A stretch of DNA of 5,040 nucleotides, from contig CAAGLU010000338.1 in NCBI GenBank assembly GCA_900770865.1, positions 1 through 5,040 of the forward strand, read 5' to 3'. Position numbers and translations under genes: made by a program. Below are positions 1 to 5,040 of this stretch, in pieces; position 1 is the stretch's first letter; every line of letters begins with the position of its first letter. The notes beneath the pieces were generated by a model that worked only from the letters and a program-made list of their open reading frames with translations, was not told the DNA's origin and did not search any database. This stretch comes from an uncultured Atopobiaceae bacterium. GTDB taxonomy: Bacteria; Actinomycetota; Coriobacteriia; Coriobacteriales; Atopobiaceae.

Positions 1-2340
1 CAGAAGCGCACCGAGGCCGCATCGCAGCTGCAGGACGCCCAGGACCAGATCGATGCCAACCAGGCAACGCTCGACCAGCAGCGCCAGGAGTTCGAGACGA
101 GTACGTCCGCCCTGCTCACGCAGACCGGCACCTCCTCGCTCGACGAGGCAGCCTCCGTGCTTTCTGCCCAGAAGGAGCAGGCCAGTGCAGGTGTCAATGC
201 CCTCGAACAGCAGATTTCCGCGCTGGAGGCGCTGGGTGACGCCGCGGACCCGGCGACACTCGAGGCCCTGCGCGAGCAGCTTTCCGCGGCGCAGGCGTCG
301 CTCGACCAGGTAAACCAGGCACTTGCTGGCGTGGATCAGCTCTCCTCCGCGCAGGCGCAGCTTACGGATGCCCAGTCCCAGCTTGACGCCGCCAAGGCAC
401 AGCTCGACCAGCAGCGTGCGAGCGCCGAGGCAGAGCTTGCGGCCGCCCAGGCCACGCTCGACCAGAACGAGGCCCAGCTTGCCCAGACAGAAGACCAGCT
501 GGCGGACGCCAAGGCAAGCTACGAGGAGGGCCTTGCCAGCTACCAGGAGCAGGAGGCAGACGCCCAGTCGCAGCTTGATGATGCCCAGGCAAAGATCGAT
601 GATGCCCAAGCCCAGGTGGACGCGCTCGAAAAGCCCGAAGTCTACCTGCTTGATCGCACGCAGGACGAGGGCGTCGAGACCTACATGCAGGACACTCGCC
701 GCATGGACGGCATCGCGAACGTCTTTCCGGTCTTCTTCTTTCTCGTGGCCGCGCTCGTCGCGCTTACCACCATGACCCGCATGGTCGAGGATGACCGCGT
801 CCTTATCGGCACGCTCAAGGCCCTGGGCTACTCCAAGGGCCGCATCGCCTCGCGCTACCTGGTCTACGCTGCCATCGCCAGCGTGGGCGGTGCGATTCTG
901 GGCATCGCCGTGCTCTCACAGGCGCTCCCGGCCATCATCATGGCCTCCTACGGCGTCATCTACGCCGTGCCAGCCATGGCGTGGCCGCTTCCCGTGGATC
1001 CCGCGGTGGCGATCGTGTCAGGCGGCGTGGGCGTGGGCGTGACGCTTGTCGCTACCTGGGGCGCCGTGGTCTCGAGCCTGCGCGAGACGCCCGCCCAGCT
1101 CATGCTCCCGCTGGCACCCAAGCCGGGAAAGAGGATCCTCCTCGAGCGCATCCGGCCGCTCTGGAACAGGCTCTCGTTCTCGTGGAAGGTCACTTGCCGC
1201 AATATGTTTCGTTACAAGCGCCGCCTTGCCATGACGGTGGCAGGGGTGGCGGGCTGCACGGCGCTGCTTCTGGTGGGCTTTGGCCTCCACGACGCCATCT
1301 GGGACATTATCGATTGCCAGTACGGGCCCATCGTTCACTACGACACCACCGTGGGTCTCAAGGACGGCGCGACCGACGAGGACATGGCTGCCGTGGAGGA
1401 CATCCTCGCCTCGACCGGCCAGGTGACGCGCGAGGACCGCGTGCAGGAGGTCACCATGCATGCGGGCGCCAGCAGCGGCACCACAGACACGCTGCGCGTG
1501 AGCGTGGTTGTCCCGCAGCATGCGTCGACCTTTGAGGGCGCAGTGACGCTGCGGAGCCGCATCACGCACGAGGAGATACCCTTTGACGAAGACTCCGTTG
1601 TCATTACCGAGAAGCTCGCGACCCGCCTGGGCATTAGCGTTGACGACTCCGTGGTGCTCCGCGATGTGGACGAGGTGGGCAACGCCACTGGTGAGGGACA
1701 CGCTCTCACGGTGACCGGCATCTGCGAGAACTACGTGGGGAACTACGTCTACGTGGGACGCAACGCCTGGGCCAAGGTGGACGCGAGCGAGCCGTCCTTC
1801 TCGACCGTCCTGGTGGCAACCACACTTGACGCGGACGGCCGCACCGCGCTTTCCGAGGCGCTCCACGATGAGGGCGCCGTATCGACCGTGGCCTTCTCGT
1901 CCGAGACGATCGAGCTCTATCGGTCAATGCTCTCGGTGGTGGATGCGGTCGTCGTCGTACTGGTGGTCTCGGCTGCGGCACTTGCCTTCATCGTGCTCTA
2001 CAACCTCACGAACATCAACGTTGCCGAGCGTGTACGCGAGATTGCAAGCCTGCGTGTGCTTGGCTTCACGCGCCGAGAGGTGCACGCCTACATCTTCCGC
2101 GAGATAGCCATCACGGCTGCCATCGGCGATGCGGTGGGCCTGCTTCTGGGGACGTGGCTCGAGAACTTTGTGGTCACCACTGCCGAGGTCGACTACGTGA
2201 TGTTTGGTCGCGCCATCCACGCGGCGAGCTACGGCTTTGCGTTTGCCCTCACGATGGGATTCACGCTGCTTGTGATGCTCGCTATGCGGCGCCACCTCGA
2301 CGCCGTTGACATGGTGGAGAGTCTGAAGAGCGTGGATTAG
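1..2340 (+). CDS. ABC transporter permease, FtsX-like, with extracytoplasmic coiled coil (5' end outside window)
   Basis: This is the C-terminal 779 residues of an integral membrane permease; the frame is open from base 1, so the true start lies upstream. Residues 1-210 are Gln/Ala/Asp/Leu-rich heptads predicted to form an extracytoplasmic coiled coil, with breaks near 40-46, 79-85 and 108-112. Membrane helices are visible at about 240-260, 286-307, 334-357, 409-429, 646-667, 702-720 and 742-762. Two FtsX units are marked by matching cytoplasmic motifs, LIGTLKALGYSKGRI (268-282) and EIASLRVLGFTRREV (680-694). Between them lies a second extracytoplasmic domain (about 430-640) with VVITEKLATRLG (533-544) and CENYVGNYVY (575-584). 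ETPAQLMLP (362-370), PGKRILLERI (375-384) and the terminal DMVESLKSV are family-like wording. Proteins of this type pair with a cytoplasmic ATPase and usually act in export, lipid or peptide handling, or envelope signalling; the substrate cannot be read here and no ATPase gene is in the window. One membrane helix before the coiled coil is expected upstream. The family call is firm; the role is not. Confidence 0.93.
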   Translation, partial: QKRTEAASQLQDAQDQIDANQATLDQQRQEFETSTSALLTQTGTSSLDEAASVLSAQKEQASAGVNALEQQISALEALGDAADPATLEALREQLSAAQASLDQVNQALAGVDQLSSAQAQLTDAQSQLDAAKAQLDQQRASAEAELAAAQATLDQNEAQLAQTEDQLADAKASYEEGLASYQEQEADAQSQLDDAQAKIDDAQAQVDALEKPEVYLLDRTQDEGVETYMQDTRRMDGIANVFPVFFFLVAALVALTTMTRMVEDDRVLIGTLKALGYSKGRIASRYLVYAAIASVGGAILGIAVLSQALPAIIMASYGVIYAVPAMAWPLPVDPAVAIVSGGVGVGVTLVATWGAVVSSLRETPAQLMLPLAPKPGKRILLERIRPLWNRLSFSWKVTCRNMFRYKRRLAMTVAGVAGCTALLLVGFGLHDAIWDIIDCQYGPIVHYDTTVGLKDGATDEDMAAVEDILASTGQVTREDRVQEVTMHAGASSGTTDTLRVSVVVPQHASTFEGAVTLRSRITHEEIPFDEDSVVITEKLATRLGISVDDSVVLRDVDEVGNATGEGHALTVTGICENYVGNYVYVGRNAWAKVDASEPSFSTVLVATTLDADGRTALSEALHDEGAVSTVAFSSETIELYRSMLSVVDAVVVVLVVSAAALAFIVLYNLTNINVAERVREIASLRVLGFTRREVHAYIFREIAITAAIGDAVGLLLGTWLENFVVTTAEVDYVMFGRAIHAASYGFAFALTMGFTLLVMLAMRRHLDAVDMVESLKSVD
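574..615 (+). repeat. Two adjacent 21-base near-repeats encoding coiled-coil heptads
   Basis: Bases 574-594 and 595-615 are two consecutive seven-codon units, identical at 16 of 21 positions and sharing the core GATGATGCCCA (577-587 and 598-608). They encode LDDAQAK and IDDAQAQ, one heptad each, close to the end of the coiled coil. A looser copy of the wording occurs upstream: CTCGACCAGCAGCG is found at both 70-83 and 403-416. The pattern suggests that the coiled coil grew by small in-frame duplications. It is part of the permease gene, not a separate element. Confidence 0.7.
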
Positions 2341-2342
2341 GC

Positions 2343-2351
2343 TGGTATCAT
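2343..2351 (+). promoter_or_regulatory. Candidate extended -10 promoter element
   Basis: The bases TGGTATCAT fit the extended -10 pattern TGnTATAAT with one mismatch. They begin three bases after the permease stop codon. With 17-base spacing, the -35 position is 2323-2328 (CTGAAG), which matches TTGACA at only three of six positions; extended -10 promoters tolerate a weak -35. Transcription would start near 2358, giving a leader of roughly 38 bases before the glycosyltransferase start. An AT-leaning hexamer placed just here in such GC-rich DNA is suggestive but could be chance. Confidence 0.4.
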
Positions 2352-2366
2352 GGCTCAAGAACATTC

Positions 2367-2380
2367 CTGCAGGTATGCAG
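2367..2380. repeat. Small inverted repeat ahead of the glycosyltransferase start
   Basis: CTGCA (2367-2371) and TGCAG (2376-2380) are perfect inverted copies separated by GGTA, giving a five-pair stem with a four-base loop. The flanking bases do not extend it and no T-run follows, so it is not a Rho-independent terminator. It ends six bases before the GGAGGG ribosome binding site. It might slightly affect translation, or mean nothing. Confidence 0.3.
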
Positions 2381-2386
2381 TCCTTT

Positions 2387-2392
2387 GGAGGG
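2387..2392 (+). promoter_or_regulatory. Ribosome binding site of the glycosyltransferase gene
   Basis: GGAGGG lies three bases before the ATG at 2396 (four if only GGAGG is counted). It decides the start: an in-frame ATG at 2375 would add only seven residues, lacks a properly spaced Shine-Dalgarno sequence, and would put extra residues ahead of the GT2 domain, whose first strand begins at residue 3-4 of the chosen protein. Confidence 0.8.
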
Positions 2393-2395
2393 ACA

Positions 2396-5040
2396 ATGCC
2401 CAGAATCTCCGTGATCGTCCCGGCCTATAACGTGGCCGCCTACCTCGAGCGCTGCCTTGAGAGCCTCAAGGCCCAGCAGCTCGAGGACTGGGAGGCAATC
2501 GTCGTGGATGACTGCTCCACGGATGCCTCCGGGGCCATCGCAGACTCCTTTGCGCAGGCGGATCCTCGCTTCCGCGTGATTCACCACAGCGAGAACCGCG
2601 GCCTCCACCTCGCGCGCAAAACGGGTGTCGAGGCGGCGACGGGGGAGTGGTCATTTCTTCTCGACGGCGATGACGAGCTGGCACCCGAGTTCCTCTCGGA
2701 GCTTGACCATGCTACCAAGACCACTGACGCCGACGTCTTCCACGTTGGCATCACTGTGGTGGGCGAGAACGGCGTCACGGACGATGCCGCCCGCTCGTTT
2801 GCGGCCTTTGTCAACCGTCCTAGCGGCGTGGCCGAGGGCGCGGATATCCTGCTCGACATCTTCGACGAGTCGCATGGCCAGCTTGTCGACTGGCGCGCCA
2901 CGCAGCGCCTCTACAGGACGGACCTCCTGAAGCGCGCGTTTTCCGTCATGACCAGCGAGCGTCTCGAGCGCGCGGAGGATGGCTACGAGGTCTTTGTTGT
3001 CTCTGACATGGCGCGTCGCTCCGTGGGGCTTGAGCAGTGCAGGGGCTACATCTACCACTACGGCGTGGGCGTCACGGGCGCAAGCGGCATCTCTGCCGCG
3101 CGCTTTGGCGACTTCTGCCGGCAGTTTGGCGCCTGCATCGACGCAACGGCAGACTACGCCGCACGCGAGTCGCGACCCGAGCTCGCCTCATCCCTCATCG
3201 GCATGCGTCACAAGATGCTCGAGCTTCTCGCCAACGACCTGCTCGACCGCGTGCCCGCGTCCGTGTGGGACCAGGCGGCAGCCCATCTTGCGGACGTGTT
3301 TGGCCCCGCGGCTGCCGCGCGCGAACTCTGGCGCTTTGTGCGCGATCGCGCCTATCGCTTTGTGAGCGCCTGCGAGCTCCCGGCGGCAGACGATCCTCTC
3401 AACCAGCTTGTGCCCATGGCCGAGCGTGTGGACGCCACCGTCGATCCCAAGTCCACTGATCCCGCAGACTTCTCCCGCGTGCGCTTCATGCGTTCGAGGG
3501 CAAAGACGCACCTCGCCCAGCTTGAGCAGATCAAGCACGTTGCCGGCTTTGACTCGCAGGACATCCGCATCCTCGTGACAACGCACAAGGACGTCGTGGT
3601 GCCCAAGAGCGACATGCTCCAACCCATCCAGGTTGGCCCTGGCAACAGGAACAACCGCTTCTGCTGGGCGCTTCACGACGACGAGGGCGAGAACATCTCG
3701 GACAAGAACCCCATGTACTGCGAGCTCACCACGCAGTACTGGGCATGGAAGAACACCACCTCTCCCTACATTGGCTTCTGCCACTACCGCCGCTACTTCA
3801 ACTTCTCCTCGAACGTCTATGAGGAGAACCCCTACGGCGAGGTGATGGATGACTTCATCGATGATGACGCCATCAGGCGCTACGGCCTGGATGACGCCAC
3901 CATCCGTTCCTGCGTCGAGGGCTATGACCTCATTACCACTGGCTTCAAGCGCCTGAAGGACTTTCCCGGTGACTTCTCCACGCCGCGTGAGCACTATGCC
4001 GCCGCCCCGGCACTTCACTCCGAGGACCTTGCCCGCTGCGTGGCAATCGTTCGCCGGCTCTTCCCGGACTACGCGCAGGACTTCGAGGCGTTTCTCTCGG
4101 GTGACCGATCGTGCTTCTGCAACATGTACATCATGCGCAGGGAGATCTTCTCGTCCTATTGCGACTTCCTCTTCCCCGTGCTGGAGGAGTTCGTGCGCGA
4201 TACGTACATGTCCACCTACAGCCGCGAGGCGGTGCGCACGCCGGGGCACCTGGCCGAGCGCCTCTTCAACGTGTGGTACCTGCATGCCATGCGCACCGGC
4301 GAGGGTGCTGGCTGGAAGACCAAGCAGCTGCAGTGCGTCCACTTCGAGAACCCCGAGCCTGCGCCCACCTTCACCCCGCTCTTCCTCGACCGGGAGTCCG
4401 CAGAGGCATCAAAGGTCGTTCCGGTGGTTTTTGCTTCCGATGACGCCTATGCGCCCGTGCTCACGGTGGCCATCGACTCCATGCTCAGGAATGCTGATTC
4501 CAGGCGCTTCTATGATGTGGTGGTGCTCACCAGCAACATCTCCGGGAACCACCAGGCGGCCATGCGTGCCTACCTGGGCCGCCATGCCAACGCCCGGATT
4601 ACCTTCTTTGACGTGTGGCGCATGGTCAAGGGCTATGACCTCGACACCAACAACGAGCACATCTCGGTCGAGACCTACTACCGCTTCCTCGTGCAGGAGG
4701 TCCTTTCGGCCTACGACAAGGTGCTCTACCTTGACTCCGACCTCGTCGTAGAGGGCGACGTTGCCCAGCTCTATGACACCGAGCTTGGAGACAACCTGGT
4801 TGCTGCCACGCGTGACGTGGACTACCTCGCCAACCTCAACCTTCCCGACGGCGACCGCCTACGCTACACGCGTGGCATCCTCAAGATGAAGAACCCCTAC
4901 GACTACTTCCAGGCGGGCGTGCTGGTGCTCAACACCAAGGCAATGCGCGCGCTCCACACGGTGCCCGAGTGGCTCAAGGTGTCCCAGCGCACCGACTTCA
5001 TCTACAACGACCAGGACATCCTGAACTCCGAGTGCGAGGG
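2396..5040 (+). CDS. Multidomain glycosyltransferase: GT2 - DUF4422 - GT8 (3' end outside window)
   Basis: 881 codons are visible without a stop, and the gene runs off the right edge. The first module is a GT2 (GT-A fold) transferase: SVIVPAYN (5-12), VVDDCSTD (36-43), the metal-binding DGDD (90-93) and a probable catalytic AED (193-195). Residues about 230-388 are mainly helical with no family I recognise. DUF4422, a family found in polysaccharide loci and regarded as transferase-like, starts near ILVTTHKD (392-399) and shows NPMYCEL (438-444), CHYRRYF (462-468), NMYIM (576-580) and AERLFN (620-625), ending near 650. GT8 follows from about 674: VVFASDD (677-683), LDSD with metal ligands D780 and D782, FQAGVLVLN (838-846) and NDQDILN (871-877). 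The remainder of GT8, where a His/Lys-containing C-terminal motif is expected, lies outside. No signal peptide or membrane helix is visible, so it should act in the cytoplasm, transferring sugars from nucleotide donors to a growing surface polysaccharide or glycoconjugate. Donors and acceptor cannot be read from sequence. The domain calls are strong; the pathway is inferred. Confidence 0.93.
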   Translation, partial: MPRISVIVPAYNVAAYLERCLESLKAQQLEDWEAIVVDDCSTDASGAIADSFAQADPRFRVIHHSENRGLHLARKTGVEAATGEWSFLLDGDDELAPEFLSELDHATKTTDADVFHVGITVVGENGVTDDAARSFAAFVNRPSGVAEGADILLDIFDESHGQLVDWRATQRLYRTDLLKRAFSVMTSERLERAEDGYEVFVVSDMARRSVGLEQCRGYIYHYGVGVTGASGISAARFGDFCRQFGACIDATADYAARESRPELASSLIGMRHKMLELLANDLLDRVPASVWDQAAAHLADVFGPAAAARELWRFVRDRAYRFVSACELPAADDPLNQLVPMAERVDATVDPKSTDPADFSRVRFMRSRAKTHLAQLEQIKHVAGFDSQDIRILVTTHKDVVVPKSDMLQPIQVGPGNRNNRFCWALHDDEGENISDKNPMYCELTTQYWAWKNTTSPYIGFCHYRRYFNFSSNVYEENPYGEVMDDFIDDDAIRRYGLDDATIRSCVEGYDLITTGFKRLKDFPGDFSTPREHYAAAPALHSEDLARCVAIVRRLFPDYAQDFEAFLSGDRSCFCNMYIMRREIFSSYCDFLFPVLEEFVRDTYMSTYSREAVRTPGHLAERLFNVWYLHAMRTGEGAGWKTKQLQCVHFENPEPAPTFTPLFLDRESAEASKVVPVVFASDDAYAPVLTVAIDSMLRNADSRRFYDVVVLTSNISGNHQAAMRAYLGRHANARITFFDVWRMVKGYDLDTNNEHISVETYYRFLVQEVLSAYDKVLYLDSDLVVEGDVAQLYDTELGDNLVAATRDVDYLANLNLPDGDRLRYTRGILKMKNPYDYFQAGVLVLNTKAMRALHTVPEWLKVSQRTDFIYNDQDILNSECE

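Noticed and set aside
157..159. GTG as a possible start of the permease gene
   Set aside because: The same frame is open to base 1 and the upstream residues continue the same coiled coil, so the GTG is an internal valine codon (V53 of the visible part).
1018..1866. A 282-codon minus-strand open frame opposite the permease
   Set aside because: It overlaps the membrane helices and motifs of the permease in full, its translation is His/Arg/Ala-rich low-quality sequence, and no start context supports it.
2306..2311. A perfect TTGACA that could be a -35 box
   Set aside because: It lies 34 bases before the only good -10 candidate, twice the usual spacing, and has no -10 match at 16-18 bases. It encodes part of the conserved permease tail (Val-Asp-Met).
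2375..2377. An alternative upstream ATG for the glycosyltransferase
   Set aside because: It is in frame but has no properly spaced Shine-Dalgarno sequence and would make GGAGGG part of the coding sequence; the ATG at 2396 has the site and begins directly at the GT2 fold.
2341..2395. A terminator for the permease gene in the gap
   Set aside because: The only inverted repeat is a five-pair stem with no following T-run, and it sits next to the next gene's ribosome binding site.
2350..2430. A 26-codon open frame (ATG at 2350, TAA at 2428) overlapping the glycosyltransferase start, a possible leader peptide
   Set aside because: There is no convincing ribosome binding site ahead of it, its ATG overlaps the candidate -10 box (so it would lie upstream of that promoter's start), and the peptide has no attenuator-like run of codons.
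3188..4342. A 384-codon open frame on the minus strand, opposite the glycosyltransferase gene
   Set aside because: Its protein resembles no family, and it is the mirror of a clearly real + strand gene with DUF4422 motifs. GC-rich codon use commonly leaves the antisense frame open.

Overview
The window is GC-rich (I judge roughly 60-65% by eye, not counted) and almost entirely coding on the + strand. It holds two large genes, each cut by a window edge: the end of an FtsX-type ABC transporter permease (1-2340), then a 55-base gap, then the start of a very large multidomain glycosyltransferase (2396 onward, still open at 5040). The base composition, the permease's wording (a long Gln/Ala/Asp coiled coil, ETPAQLMLP, PGKRILLERI, a DMVESLKSV tail) and a DUF4422 glycosyltransferase fused to other transferase domains suggest a host-associated Gram-positive actinomycete of the Coriobacteriia type (Olsenella/Atopobium/Collinsella-like). 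That placement is inference from style; there is no marker gene here.

Region by region: 1-630 encodes an extracytoplasmic coiled coil that probably folds as a long helical hairpin. 631-2340 encodes the membrane core: a first FtsX unit with three membrane helices, a fourth helix, a second extracytoplasmic domain, and a second FtsX unit with three helices. 2341-2395 is a short gap with a good ribosome binding site, a candidate extended -10 promoter directly after the permease stop codon, and a small inverted repeat; I see no terminator. 2396-5040 encodes a chain of three predicted transferase modules: GT2 (about residues 1-230), an unassigned mostly helical stretch (230-388), DUF4422 (389-650) and GT8 (674 to the window edge). 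The GT2 and GT8 catalytic signatures are all visible and intact.

The two genes do not form an obvious pathway. Both fit a cell-envelope context: the permease needs an ATPase partner, which would lie outside the window, and the transferase probably builds a surface polysaccharide or glycoconjugate from nucleotide sugars in the cytoplasm. The candidate promoter suggests the transferase can be transcribed on its own, although read-through from the permease is not excluded.

I found no RNA gene, CRISPR array, mobile element or phage feature. Nothing amounts to a clearly new system; the most notable item is the three-transferase fusion with an unassigned central segment.
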